A stretch of 64,000 nucleotides of DNA from Psilocybe azurescens (GCA_023853785.1 JAJIRX010000852.1:62001-126000); one strand, 5' to 3'. Positions 1 through 12,810 are shown, counted from the first letter of the stretch. Numbers and translations are program-made. Notes: generated from the letters alone by a model not told the origin.

Positions 1-3000
1 TGCGTCCGAACGTACTTTTCGCCTTGATAGTCCAAGATACCTTCGTGAACAGGGAATTTGGCCTGAGGTCTAAAGCAGAATGTACATTCATCACTCTGTG
101 GCTATGTCAACGAAAGCGCTTCAGACTTACCCTAAATTTGCGACACGTTTGCCCATCATCCAGCCGTTGACGAACAAAAATGCCCTGTAAGGCTGGCCCA
201 GGGGCTCCTCAAACGTGAAGGATAACATGACATCCAAGCCTTTTGGAATATTCAATTTGAAAGTGGAGATGAAGAAACCAACGCCGGCAGCATCACTAGG
301 AAGTCCCTGAGAGAGGTCGCGCGATGCCCATCCCTTTGTGGAAAATCCTGGAAGGTGCCAGCCTTGACGTTCGCCGAAGAGTCCGCCTTCATTCATGACA
401 CCTATGAGAGAGGGTCAAAATCGAACAGTTAGTGTCGTGTAAAGTTGCATACCTCGAACTTTATCAGGGAAGCTGGAAGACAGTAAAAGTTGTAAGGATC
501 AACTATGATATTGAGCAAAGAGCATAGTTCTGCTCACTTCTTGTATCCACCGATTTTCCCCTGCACCTTCCATTCTCCGAATTTATTTCCATCCAGGGCG
601 AAGCCGCGAATTCCTCGAGGACCCTTTGAGCTGTCGGTGTTAGCTAGAGAAATTGAAAATGAATATTGAATGAACATCTGAGTCTCTGGAACAACTTACA
701 TCCTGATGTCTCATTCAAGCCCATGTTGTCCTGGTCATATTATGGCTCAAAAGCGAAAATGCATCGACTTAGACAAAGACTTTACCTGAACCACTGTGAT
801 AACATTGTCTTTACCAGGCACTAAAGCACCTGCCGGGAAAGTGAATTTATCGTCGGTTTCTTCGAGAATGCGACGGTTGTTGCTCGAGCTTTACAAATAA
901 AAGCTCGAATATGAGTATATGCCCCTGGATTCAAGCATTTACTTGCTCACTTTCCGAAAGAAGTGCCGAGGAAGACATTATTGGCCCAAACACTTGCGGC
1001 GAAAGCTATAAGACATATACTTAATACAACGAACGACGTAGTATAAAGAATTATTTACCTTCGCCTCCGTTGATAGATAAATTGACGCTCTTCTCATTTC
1101 CGGTCGCAATGAAGTGGCCTCGCCAGAGAACCGTGTTCTCGCAGCTAGGAAGACATTCGTGTCAGATCGATTCAACGTCATCAAGAAAAAAGACAGACAA
1201 TCCATAATCGCAACCGTAAAGAATTCGCCCATCTCCATAATAGGGCTTCAAGGGTATATTGGTGGTAGTATGGTTTGCAATCGTCCAGGAATTGTCGTTG
1301 AAAGACTTCTGTACCTCGGGCAAGCTATCTTTGAATTTCCAGTTGGTCAATTTCGGTATGCTGACGCCGCTGAACGATTTGCTGAGTTTTAGTTGACCGA
1401 CAAATCCTCCGGAGAATGTGAGGGACGATGCAGCCGCCACATCTCCGGATACATTTTCACCATTCCACGTTATAGACCTGATACTTTTGGGAGCGATAAT
1501 CGATAACCTGACGTCGGTTTTGAGATCTCCTCGGAGAGCGAGCTTCGAGCCAGTGATTGTGGCCTCGCGGACAAGGTATGGACCACCAACGAGAATGGAT
1601 TCATTAGTGCCGATGCCCCAATAGTTCCGGAGAGGATCATTCTTCGCGCCTGCGATCACAGGAGACCAGAACGTAGCGGCGGTATCTGAGTCCGCGAACA
1701 GAATCAGCTGCGTGTCCGAATCCCAGACGGTAACCAATCCTTCAATTCCGTGCAGGAAACTGACAATGGTGGTGCTTTGCGATAGGCTTGTGCTATTGGT
1801 GAATTGGACCAGGGATGCTGGGGTTTGGTGCAAGTTATTTGGCTTTCCCGTCAACTGAAGCGCCGCCTCGTGATCCTGTGTCGAATTGCCGTGGAGGAAA
1901 AGGACGTCGCGTCCATCAATCGTACTGGCGTAGAATATTTCGGCCGTCGAGAATGCGAGTTTGGAAGAGGCACCAAATGAGTAGTCAGTCACGATGACTT
2001 TGGATTCTCGACCCCGAGGGTAATAGCAGGCACGACAACGGGAATCTGTAGAGGTTCTCCGGAGACTGTGGCATTCAGTTTAAATGTGGTCGTTGCGCTG
2101 TAATATATATAGTCTGTTTAGATATTTTGAACGACTGAAAAATAAAATACAGGGTACGGACGTCGACGTGGAATCAGCTTGTCGGGCAATATAGAAGCTA
2201 GCACCAGTGTCAGGGTTTTTCAAAAGTGTGATAAACGCTGCGCTATTGGTTGAAGCTTGAAGCCCAGTAGAGGCATCTGCCACCCAATTGGTCTTATAGA
2301 ATTCGCGAGAGCTCCGAAGGAACAAAGCTTGGCGTTTGAGTTCATCGGCTTTTGTTGTTAGCTCTCGTGATTCAGTAAACTAGAGAGGTTAATGCTATCA
2401 GTGTATGCTATGATAGGAAGAGAATGAAATCTCACTGTTGCGCCATAGTCATAAGAAGTATAGACGCCATGGAATGGAATAGCACCCCATGATGTTCCCC
2501 TTGAGAGGTTCAATTAGCGGAAATAGTACATTCTTCATATGGTACTCACCCGTATAGCATATAATAGCTGATTAATTTCGCATTACTTGCCCAAAGTTGT
2601 CGATTGAAAACAGATTGGAAATCAGGACCTGTCAAGATCCGGCAGCCCGCGTACCCTTCAGGGAACAACAGCTTGGTCAACGCTAGAATATGACCAGCAT
2701 AATATTGAGTATGTCATACCTGGTGCAGTTGGGCCCCACGCATCAAAGGATCCCCCTTGGAATTCTAGCAGAAGCAAGAACATGAGATGCGCAAGTCATT
2801 AAACGTGACGGCTTAAATTCGCTTGCCTGGGAAGTACCATGCTTGAGATGGGTTGACCTGGGCGTGATACGTATGATAATTAGTGGTAACTCCATTCCAC
2901 CTGGTAGGATTCGAGCAGTCAAAGCCTTGAGGGTAGGAATCAAGACTACAGTCTATCTTTAATGGACATGCTTTGCTTCCGAAACAAAGATAGATCTTAC

Positions 3001-4163
3001 CCATATAGATCAACAGCACCCTGGAAGACGTCAGAGCAAATTAGTCCCTTCGGGTAAGTGGATATATAAAAGGGAACTCACAGTGCCATTAATAAAATTT
3101 CTTCCTTGTCCGGGGTCGTTGTACGTTAAAGGTACTACAATATCAGAGTCATGGTAGACATCTTCAAGCTGGGCGAAATATTCCGCATGCGAGATAGGGC
3201 TCTGCGAATATTCATTATCTGTACAGAAATTAGTTTGTAGGCTAGAAAACTCAGAAAATTAACGAACCAACTTGTATGGCTACAATATTTCGTCAGCGAG
3301 GCCGATATACATACTAAGTCAAGGAGCAACACATACCAATCACAGGACCACCATTGTTGATTTGATTGGGAGCGGTGACTTTGATTATTCCTTTTATATA
3401 GTCCTGCCAGGCAGCCTGCCAGTCTGTGGCGTTAGTACGAAGTGGACCCGCTACTTCAGAGGTAGCCCAATGGGCTATTCCTCCTGCAGTGGTTTCAGCG
3501 TTGATGTACTGAAGACAGTTAGTCAATGTCGCAATAGAATTTAATTTACTCACAGGACCTGTCATTCATTTCAGTGCTTGATCTAGAGAGCAAAAGTTGT
3601 ATGACCTACCAGGTCGAAGGACAATCCAAATTCCTGCTGCTTTTGCAGCATCATAGAGAGGTTGCAATGCCCGGAACCCTCCAAAATCGACCACGCCAGG
3701 AGCCGGGTTAATCAAGCCCATGTGGGTATAAACACTAAGAGCATTCATTCCAGCTGCTTTCGCCTTTTCAAGAATGTCCGGCCATAGTGAAGGTACGGGT
3801 AGCCTGAACGTATGGAACTCCCCCTGAACTGGAATGATTTTATTGAGAAATTAATATTGAAAAGGAGCAGAAAACATATCGTACTGAAGAAAGACGCGTT
3901 GGCCCTTGAGGATCAGACTGAAGTTATCGAATTGGACATCAGGGGTACGAGCAAAGGCATTCAACTGCTCCGCCGGCGAGTCGGAGGGTATAATATCAGC
4001 GGTAGAAAGACTTGCCGATTTGAGGGAAGGTGAACGTGAAACAAACTGAGGGAGGGTGCCAAGATTGATCGAGTTGACCGGGTATACGTGAGAAGTAGCT
4101 AGAACCAAGGCAACAGATACCAAACAGGTCAGAGCAAAAACCTCCCCCGCCTTCGCTTTGCAT
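1..4163 (-). CDS. Secreted beta-galactosidase, glycoside hydrolase family 35 (3' end off the window)
   Basis: Hydrolyses terminal beta-galactosides outside the cell, for example galactan side chains of plant cell walls. More than ten exons run right to left. A hydrophobic N-terminal stretch lies near 4070-4135. The early GH35 core (SGEFHTFR, then NALSVYTHMGLINP and WIVLRPG) follows at 3560-3840. The acid/base motif NEYSQSP is near 3200-3220. The nucleophile motif FPEFQGGSFDAWGP spans two exons around 2715-2840. The beta-sandwich domains lie at 1160-1990, and the jelly-roll end at 1-71 and 130-396 (GKRVANLGPQAKFPVHEGI across an intron at about 72-127). The start is uncertain: the ATG at 4163 reaches the signal-like stretch only if one G of a G-run is removed. 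The intron at 2765-2826 uses a GC donor. Family assignment is firm; exon edges between 400 and 1160 were not all resolved. Confidence 0.9.
2765..2826 (-). other. GC-AG intron splitting the catalytic nucleophile codon of the GH35 gene
   Basis: On the minus strand the upstream exon ends in CCAG, the donor reads GCAAGC and the acceptor TGCTAG, and the next exon starts AATTCCAAGG. Joining them gives Tyr-Phe-Pro-Glu-Phe-Gln-Gly-Gly, the expected GH35 nucleophile motif. The Glu codon is split G|AA. No GT donor nearby keeps both frame and motif. Confidence 0.8.
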
Positions 4164-6125
4164 GGTCGTGTTCGACGGGTGATTCAAAGCCTGTCATTAG
4201 AGAGGTCCAGGAGTTAAGAGTCGAATAGTTTGTAGCTCGATTTAGTCCTTCTTTCTGAAATACTGGCTTATGTTCATTGCCAGTTGGACTGTACCTCGTT
4301 TTTGTATCAGAACTGAACTTGGGACCCAGTGACGTCCCTGGGGTCGTTGAACCAGTCTCATGACTCGCTGACATTGTGAAGAAGCTGAACATGAAGGTAG
4401 CAAGTGAGCAAAATAGTGATCATGGAGCAAGAAGCTCAACAAAACCGGGCAGAACTCGGTACAATACGGTCCGTTGGTGGAAGTAACAGCGAAGGGCTTG
4501 CGGAGGACGTCACCGTCGATGACACGGAGCTAATAACAAGTCCAATATTTCTAAAAACGGAAGTCGAACGATCCAAATCCCGACCAACTTCAGCCAGTTT
4601 CCCACAGCTTGCCACGACACCTCGATAAGTACTACAGTCGGGAAACTTGAAGAGGAAATGTCCGCGATTACAACTTTGGTTCCAATTTGGCTCTCAATCA
4701 TCAAATGCCGCTGTATACAAAGTCTTCCTTTTCCCAAAATTTCCCTCGCGTTCAACCATGTTTCGAAAGGCCGCGCGAGTCCTGCTTGCCCAAACGCATA
4801 TGCCTCTCTGGATATCCAGGCACACACCTTCTCAGAAGTCGATAGATGCCTTTGGAAGAAGTCCTCAGATGCTGCATAGAAGTGTCTCCTCACTTCGTTT
4901 CCTGACTGACAATCCGTTCTAGAACTTCGAAATGATGCTTCTTATTGCTTACGGGGGACATGAGTCTGCTGTGTTGCATCTGTCTCTGGAGTTCATGAAA
5001 GTCCTATATACCTGCTCAACAAGTTAAGATTTGTAAAATGCTGCCTTGTACTTTCTTTGTAAGTACATTCCATTATGAGGACAGCGCCCGATGACAAACT
5101 ACGAGTAAAGCTTCGAAATGATACAGTTCCTGAAACCTATAGGCCCAATATGTGAGCACGATGGGGCGTTCAAATTTCACCGAAGTCGGGGCATCATAAA
5201 TCAAGATTTAAAGCAGTATTTTGGACTTTTTGCGCTCAACCACACTTGGATATCCAACACTTTGAATTCCTGTGGGTAGCGGATGTGAAGTTTTATAACC
5301 GAGACTTCTGCGACGCTCAGAGGAAACTCAACCAAATCATTGTGATACACACTTCCCACCCATCCCGGTTTAGTTATTTCTCTCAGGCCCTGGTGTTCGA
5401 ATTCTGATATCTATTCCGATATTTTCACAGGCGGCGATACAGGGATCGCGCTCAAGCTATCAAGTTATGGAGACAAGTCTGTTTCCTGAAAATTGCTCTC
5501 ACAGCTTTCAAGTGCACGAAGGTGCATTGAAATTTGACGTATTTACTGACCAAAGTACTTGTCCCATCTTCGTTCTTTCTTTAGAACGCGCTTTCAACAG
5601 CCGATAAGGGTATATGAGCACGATCGTGGACCTTCACGGTCTCACGGACGATGCAGTCGCATCACATTGTTTTAAAAGTTTCAACAAAGAACTGTGTTTG
5701 CTAGAATTTACTGCCAGGTTAAACTAATGCATGGCAACAAGATCCATTGAGCGCGGAGGAAGGGGAGGGGACGCACATGGTCGACGACTCAAACCCACCG
5801 AAAGTCCCGCACCCATAAGCGGCACATATACAGCGTTCATAGCGACACCAAGATCGCAAAAAATGGATACCAAAATGAGGGTCAAGCTTGAGACCCGAAC
5901 CTTCGCGGTCCCAAAAGGTTCAGTGAGCCGTTGAAAACAACTTCGACTTTGTGTGTTTCCCCATCTGATTCGCATTCGATTAGTGTGCCAAAGACCCGAT
6001 GAAAATTATATTACAGCGTCCTATAGGTTACTACAGCAGATGTCGCAAGCTGGTCTTTGTCGGGTGATCGTTGTCTAACGTCCGTCTTCGAGGTTTCGAA
6101 ATCGGAATCGAAATAAATAATCGAG
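4164..6125. other. Stretch without a supported gene
   Basis: About 2 kb between the beta-galactosidase 5' end and the first DUF6534 gene 3' end. It holds scattered short open frames. The longest (4510-4893, minus strand, 127 codons) shows no family motif, signal peptide or splice partner that I recognise. The part nearest 4164 should contain the beta-galactosidase promoter, but I saw no distinctive site. Confidence 0.5.
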
Positions 6126-8138
6126 TTAATATGCCTTTCCCATACTACTTTCGTAGTACTTATTTGGAGGGAATGCCTGGGCTTGTTGTAAAATGAATGG
6201 TGGATCGACCTGAATAGATGTTACAGAAACCAATCAAAATTTTCCGAAATACTCAAGATGCTCACCTTATCCCAATTTTCGAGGTCGCTGGGCCCCATGC
6301 TCGGCATGCGTGTTCCGAGAGCGAACATGTTAGTGTGGTTTGACGTGTCACCTTGCTTGTCTGTTCCGCGGCCTCTGACAGTCCGTCGCGTATTAAGTCT
6401 AAACAAGCATGCCGCTTTAGCTGACGAGTTATTCGCCAAAAGATGCGACTCACGTGGCCATGAAGGAGATGGCATACACTGGTCATAATCATTAGTCTTT
6501 AAATAAAGGAAACCAAGATTGACTTACACTTGCTCAGAATGAAGTATGTAGCCACAAAATAGAGGTTACCTGTGGCCATAGCATTGTACTTTCGAAACGG
6601 GCGTAAATCCTCGCAACACACAGACCGATAAAGTGACGCTGATTTACCAATATCAATGTGGCGACGCTGACTGTGCTGCATAGAAACCGCGTAAGAAACA
6701 AGAATAAATCCAATCGAAGGGTTTCCACAGTACCTGGTTAAAACGCCTGTATTAATGGCGTAGCTACACAGATTGTTTACCAGGCTATCGGAGCTGGTAG
6801 AGTATCATGGATGAGATTCTCTGCAATGAGAGGCGAATTAACAACTCTCACGATTTTAGCCCAGTTCTCAATCGATTCAAGTATAAGCATAGAGCTCCTG
6901 CCGTTATGATGTCTGTAACAACCCCGACCCCTAAAAGACACTGTGCCGAGTGTCTAAAAACGAATGAGTCAACACCACGCGCCAATAACCACATCCTGTG
7001 ATCTGAAATAAACGAACTGACCTGCAGATCGTGAACAGCAAAAACGCTCGGTAATTTAAATCTGTTGTTCAATCAGTATAAGACGATTGGTCCCGAATGG
7101 TATCAGGAACTTATATGAAATACTTACGCTTCAGCAGAGAAAGCTGAAACACGGGAAACATCAGTTAGAACATCCAAGGTATGGTCGAAGCCAGAGAGAC
7201 GGCGTACCCAAAGCGAGACCTAAAGAAATAATCACTATTCAATAGCAGCAGGAGTCAGAAATATGAGCAATCACTGACCTAATTGGCCGAAAGTCAAGAG
7301 CATCTTATACGAGTGTGAGGCTACGAGCTCAAACGAGATTAAAGTATGCAAGGCTCACGATCAGCCCCGTTATCCAAATGGTTCGATCACTGACTATCCC
7401 AATGATTAGTCTCCTTCAAGCCTAAGAGCTATCAAGCCCAGGCTTACATCGCCATACTCGAACACCAAAGTATCTGAGAAGGAACGTCAGCTGGCATGAA
7501 AGTGCCTTAAACCAACAACACACTCACGCCTTTACAATGGTGCCAACGACAGCCTAAGCAACTCATAAGACATTTCCCTACACTGTGAGACACAAGCTGG
7601 AGACTCACGCCTACGGTCAGCTGCAGCTGTTTGCAGTAGGCATTATCGTTAGACCATGAGTGCCAATTCTTATCCCATCCCACTCACGATGAAAGACCTG
7701 GCAGGACCCGATTCAAATTGACCCTTCAAACAAACTTATAGTGAACTTACCATTTTGTCGTCGCCTGCGCCAAAACAAGTGGATTTGCATAGTTGGTGAT
7801 ACCATAAAAATACACGAGGTGGCCAATGAAGAACTGATCCACTGTCTCTAACAAACTGACCATATATCGGGCGCTTATTGAGCACTTAATAGCCAATGCG
7901 ACATAGACGCATGGCTCACAGAATTAATACAACCTGACGTTGACGGCCTGTCAGAGCAAGACTCAGAAGGTAGAAGTCTTCCTGTACTTACAAGGCATTT
8001 AAATATCGTTTTATCACCAGGATAACTCCGAAAGTATGAGAACACTTGAGCAGCGAGGATCCCATAGACCCCACACGCAAGAGCAAACCCAACCAAAACG
8101 GCACCTAAGGTGCTATGGATAGTCAGGGCGGGGGACAT
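6126..8138 (-). CDS. DUF6534-type seven-helix membrane protein, copy 1
   Basis: Integral membrane protein of a basidiomycete-expanded family of unknown function. The ATG at 8138 opens with hydrophilic residues and then helix 1 (TLGAVLVGFALACGVYGILA) ending FRSYPGD, which is characteristic. Later exons give VDQFFIGHLVYFYGITNYANP (about 7750-7860), a hydrophobic exon GVGVVTDIITAGALCLYL (about 6880-6960), LVNNLCSYAINTGVLT (about 6740-6790) and CVYAISFMATLNTRR (about 6400-6540). The soluble tail runs NWDKVDPPFILQQAQ to the stop at 6126-6128. Many introns are about 50 bp. The first junction (exon end 7992) is off by one base from the next recognisable exon, so a micro-exon or a base error lies there. 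It is a tandem neighbour of copy 2, same strand. A transport or receptor role is speculation. Confidence 0.8.
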
Positions 8139-8772
8139 CTCAGCTGAAGAATAGTTCGAGAACAAAAGAGTGGTGGTCGCGGGTTACAAAACGGGACCAA
8201 TGAAATGACCCGAGTCCCAAGATTATAGAATTCTGGTTGACGCTCGGATTCATTAGAAGACACTTGTTCCACAATATGTAACTTAATGGAGGTCAGGGGC
8301 AAAGATCTGGTAGGATGCCGAGTTCCGACCATACGGTCTCATATGGTCAACACAGAATCAGTTACTGTTGGAATGCAAAAGCAAAGCGACCACATGGAAG
8401 CAAAGCAAATTTTGAATCATCACTAAGTTCCCACACTAAGCACCGGTTGACCGCAGTCTAAGTGCGACCAATTTGTGATGACTTTTTGAAACCTCGATCG
8501 AGTTTGATTCTACAAGTTGATTTTGCATTACAGTAACAAACGGATCGTAGCACGACTAGCGACGTATAGTACAAGCCAAAAGACCAGTGGATAGAGAGGT
8601 TGAAGAAGAAACGACCGTGTAAAAGCAATTGAGGGAAACGCTCGCTAATAAATGATACAATAAAAATGGGAAAGACAAAGATGTGGGCGTGACGCCGTGG
8701 AATCCGGTGATTAGAGTACAAATTTAAAAGACAGTAGGTGTACAGGTGGAAATACAACTTGACGTTTTGAAG
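8139..8772. other. Spacer between the two DUF6534 genes
   Basis: About 630 bp. It should contain the promoter of copy 1 and the 3' region of copy 2. A short minus-strand open frame (8458-8757) has no recognisable content. I saw no clear TATA box or repeat. Confidence 0.5.
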
Positions 8773-10795
8773 TTACTTCTCGGAGGCGCCCAGAATAAAC
8801 TGTGAATTCATGTCAGGTGAATAAAAACGTAGTGGATGGGATCAAAAGGATAATTACCGAGTTATCCTGTCGCATATTCTCTATATCTGTGATAACGGAG
8901 ACCTCTTGGTGAATGTCAATCTCCACACTCTGTTTTATAGTGATTAGGAAGGATCCAGCAATAACACACCAAATTCCGACCTTTGTTTGAGATGTACTGT
9001 ATTCTAGAGGGCGAGGTAGACGGCCACTGTTTGTAACCATAAAGAACGTGTTCTGCATGTTGCTGGTATTGCTGGTATTCCCTTCTTGATCGGTACCCTT
9101 TCCTCTGAGAACTTTTCGGGTGTTTAAGGCGCACAGGAAACAAATAGCATATACTATCTTGATGTCAGCTTTGTGGGCTTGGTATTTTAAGATATTCAGA
9201 TACACACGTTTCCCGAGAGTGAAATATGAGGCCATGAAGTAGAAGGTGTCTGGTCGCACATTATACTGCAATAAAACGTTAATAGTCATGTGAGGACCAA
9301 TACTTCTAGCAACGTACCAAGATGATAGTCAGCAAGCTAATAGCTCTGTATGCGACAGAGAAGTTAGTACACAATAATCGATACAGAGAAAAAAGGCATA
9401 CCCCGTTAGTGCCCCTGTGTTGACGGCATAAAGGCTGAGCGTGTTTACGAGCGTATCGGCCCTACAGAGGGGACTGAGTTCAGTACTTGAATTATGTAAA
9501 TGTTATTTGGTACTCACTTGCGAGCTCCTGTGCGCATTCTCTGCAGACAGAAACATAACGCGACGGCTATCAGGAAGTCTGTTAGAAGACCAGCGCCAAG
9601 CGCCAAACTTGCGACGGCCTATAGGGAACAACAACCGATTAATAAAAGATTGTGCGAATGAGATTCGGAAAAAACCGACTCTGAGAGTATGGACGTCAAG
9701 TAGGGTATGAAGTTGGAAACTGATCCAGAGTTTAGATGGATTACTAGAGAATTCTGTTTGATTGAACTCACGCTCTTATGCAGTAAACTAAAATGTTGAA
9801 CTTTTTCAGTAATCCTCAGTTTTTATGAAAATTTTGCGTACGAATGGCAAGACCTGTCATAAAGAACGTCAATAAAATGGACAAAGGGTGGTGATAGCAA
9901 GCGCACCGAATTGGACGAGTATCATCACGACCTATGAATTTATGAGTAACGGAGAGGAACAAACGTGCCAACAAAAAGACTCACAATCCCACCGGTTACA
10001 TAGTAATTTTGTTTACTGACTGTGAGTCTATGAGTTTCTTTTACAAAAGAAAGTGAATGTCAGAAATGCGTACATCTCCATACACGCATCGCAAAACAAC
10101 TTCAGGTCGACTGTAAGAAACGAGGCAAGAACCACGCTGCTATAAAAGCTCACCATTTGACAATTGTGCCTACAACGGACTACGATGCGATTTAGAACTA
10201 CGGCTAGAGGGAAAATATTACTGAGCTTACCGACATGACAATTTGAAGCTATATTAGGAGTTGAATACTCAGAATGGGGCCTAGCGAATTGCGATAAAAC
10301 ATGCTTACAATAAGAGACCTTGAGAGGCCTGCTCAGCGAATGGAAAAAGGCTGACTACTGAGAAAAACGTACCAAACGACGCTTCCTGTTATCAAAATAT
10401 TAGGATTCGTGTAATTTCTGGTGGACGGATCAGTTCCAGGGAGTCAGCGTAACAGAAAAAATAGCCACGAACGTGACCATGTAGAAGTAGAGGGAATATG
10501 CGATGAAGATCTGATCAACCATTTCCAGCGACCTACAATTATATCAGCAACGAAGATGAAGACTGCAAAGGATGTCAATACCATAACACAGCAACCTGTT
10601 ATGTGGCATAAAACTGTGCACTTTGAAGTACATTGACGACGATTTGCTTACCAGTAACTTGTAAGCCATTCTATCCATTGGAAACCGCCGATAGAACACA
10701 AAGATTTGTGTTGTGAGGACGCCGAAGACAACACAAGACACACCGAAACCAATGAAGGCGGCACCAAGGGTGTTATCGACAGATCCGGTGGCCAT
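8773..10795 (-). CDS. DUF6534-type seven-helix membrane protein, copy 2
   Basis: Paralogue of the neighbouring downstream gene. The ATG at 10795 gives MATGSVDNTLGAAFIGFG, the classic start of the family, then a helix and FYRRFPMDR. The next exon (about 10430-10510) reads LEMVDQIFIAYSLYFYMVT, matching VDQFFIGHLVYFYGIT of copy 1. The exon at about 9060-9160 gives ALNTRKVLRGKGTDQEGNTS, matching LNTRRTVRGRGTDKQGDTS of copy 1. The tail QTKSVEIDIHQEVSVITDIE follows across an intron, and a last short exon FILGASEK ends at 8773-8775. The one-base mismatch between exon 1 and exon 2 recurs here exactly as in copy 1, so it may be a real micro-exon rather than a base error. Function is unknown; internal exon edges are approximate. 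Confidence 0.78.
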
Positions 10796-12520
10796 TGTCA
10801 ACAAGTTTCAAAAGGCGAGTTGCTTTTAGGTCCAATGGACTTTCCCAGGAGAAGAAACGCTGGGTGCCCGGTTATGTATGGGTCAGAGTGATCCTGGATC
10901 TGAGAGAACGGTGAAGAAGAGGTGTTGGCTCTCTAATTCCCCCCCTTACGTATAATTAGATTCATGAATCTCTTGATCAGATGCGAACGGATGCATAGGT
11001 GTTAAAAGAAATTTTCATACGGCGTTCCAGGGCGTTCTCCATTGCCCAAGAGAAAGTCTTCACATGATGGGCGTCTTTAGCAACCCCGTCGGCATATGCT
11101 TAGACCCGAGCGTGACTTAAAAAGATTCAATTAAATGTAAGCGTCTATAAATGGATCACACAAATTTTTCTCCCCCTTTTCTAGGAAGAGGGATCGAGAG
11201 GGCTGTGCACCAAAACATGCAAGCATGGCCGGCACCGAACACCCACACCAAGCAGCAGTGGATGGCATGGTGAAAGACCAAGGAGGACCAAGGAGGACCA
11301 AGGAGGACTAAGGTCGCAATGATCTGGCCGCAATGCCGCCGCATCCATGACAGCCAGATAATTGGAAACTGATTTGGTGCATTATTTGGAACGTCAACAC
11401 CGTATGGTAATCTCGCTATACATACCAACCAACCGCGATGGGTTGCATATGTTCTTCTCTATAATTTGGCTTGTACATGGAATGGTTCCAGGCACTCACA
11501 ATTTACAAACCGCCCTGACGAGCCCTGGCGTCAAGACTCAAGGAGTCTCAAGGCAGGTCAAGGCTCGTCTGTTGATTTTCTTCACAGGTGATGTAAAATG
11601 TATGTCCGTTTTGAGGCCAGATTATCACGTATGTCTTGTGAGGAGCCATTGCGGCTGGAAGAAACGGTAGGGGATTTGACACTCCTATAATTGCGTTATA
11701 CCTGGTTGTAATTTGCCAGAACTTTGCCGATCTTTGCAGACAGAAGGGTTTTGAAAGGCTGCAGACTGTTGCTAAATAAAGAGCAAGATAGATGGATAGA
11801 TCACCTCAAAATCAATTCAAAACGAATTAGGTTCTGCCGGGTCTCCAGATCCTTACCCCACTAAATTTCTAATACTCGAGTAAAAGACAAACATATGATG
11901 ATCACGACTGATTGCGACCTGGTTAGGGAAGGTTTGAACAAGGTCTGAAGAGGTCTGAAGCTGCTTGAAAAGCCTGACGCAGTGTAATTCAGTGGAGGTT
12001 TGCAGATCTGAAGCAACGCTTCCATTTGGATCGTATAAAAAAACAACATAACCTGGATCGCAACGCGGCGATTACATTCATTCACAAGCCGAATGACGAC
12101 ATATTACGAACTTAAAAAGTTAAATGGGTGTCAAGTGGGTGTAAGTAAAACCTTCGGGTTGTTGAAAGCCCGTCACCACAGAGCTCACTGAGAATCACGC
12201 GGAAAATGACAAGACCACGATATATCGATTGAACGGTTGACTAGGTTACAGATGTGTACGATACGTAAAGAAAGAGAAAAGCGGGAGTCGCTATCTACGA
12301 AAAGGTTGGAGTGTATATAGATGTTCATAAAAGATAAGATAATGCGAAAAAGGGGCTAGTGGTAGGCCTGGGGCGCCAGGCTTACAGTTGTCAAGACTTG
12401 TCAAAGAGTTTCCTGTGAAAACAGAGGTAGCATGCTTATAAAGGGGAGCCATCTGAGGTCTGGTTTACTTTTGAAGTACTTGATGTTGAACAGTGCCTTC
12501 CCCAACAACCACACCTCACG
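10796..12520. other. Intergenic region with short tandem repeats
   Basis: About 1.7 kb between the DUF6534 pair and the retrotransposon. No convincing coding exon was found. It holds a 10-bp tandem repeat (see 11281-11310) and looser direct repeats: CTCAAGG variants near 11537-11567, GGTCTGAAGA twice near 11941-11961, and TCAAGTGGGTGT near 12128-12142. Confidence 0.5.
11281..11310. repeat. 10-bp tandem repeat, three copies
   Basis: AGGAGGACCA is repeated three times in direct orientation, the last copy ending AGGAGGACTA. It lies in non-coding DNA and is short enough to be a simple slippage product. Confidence 0.9.
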
Positions 12521-12525
12521 CCGAC
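12521..12525. repeat. Target-site duplication, left copy
   Basis: CCGAC directly abuts the left LTR and is repeated directly after the right LTR at 17741-17745. Five bp is the usual duplication length for copia integrases. Confidence 0.85.
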
Positions 12526-12800
12526 TATAGGAAGATAACTCAGTACGTGTATGACGGACTGTATAGAATTCGGTAGTACCTATAGGAAGATAACTACACA
12601 TTGTCATAAGTAAAAGGTAACGGAATACAAAGGACAGGACAAGTACTCACCTCAGTACGTGTATGACGGACTGAGGGAGTACGACGTCGAAAGAAAGGTT
12701 TATAACCTATGAAAGCATGAATGTAACTAAGTTCTATCATATTCTTGAATGTAACAAGGGAGAGTGACCTGAAGGCCTAGAACGGTTTGTAATCTCAATA
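12526..12800 (-). repeat. 3' LTR of the copia element
   Basis: 275 bp, identical by eye to 17466-17740. In element orientation it begins TATTGAG and ends CCTATA, so it lacks the usual TG...CA ends; the boundary is set by the flanking CCGAC duplication. It contains internal direct repeats: a 23-bp unit at 12539-12561 and 12651-12673, and a 16-bp unit at 12525-12540 and 12580-12595. Confidence 0.92.
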
Positions 12801-12810
12801 CTCCCCCCTC
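12801..12810 (-). promoter_or_regulatory. Polypurine tract of the copia element
   Basis: GAGGGGGGAG on the minus strand directly abuts the 3' LTR, where plus-strand DNA synthesis is primed. It overlaps the stop codon of the pol frame (12809-12811). Confidence 0.8.

Noticed and set aside
4510..4893. 127-codon minus-strand open frame upstream of the beta-galactosidase
   Set aside because: No motif, no signal peptide, no splice partner and no clean start context; similar lengths occur by chance in this window.
8813..9289. 158-codon minus-strand open frame read as one exon
   Set aside because: It reads through introns of DUF6534 copy 2; splice sites inside it restore the family tail.
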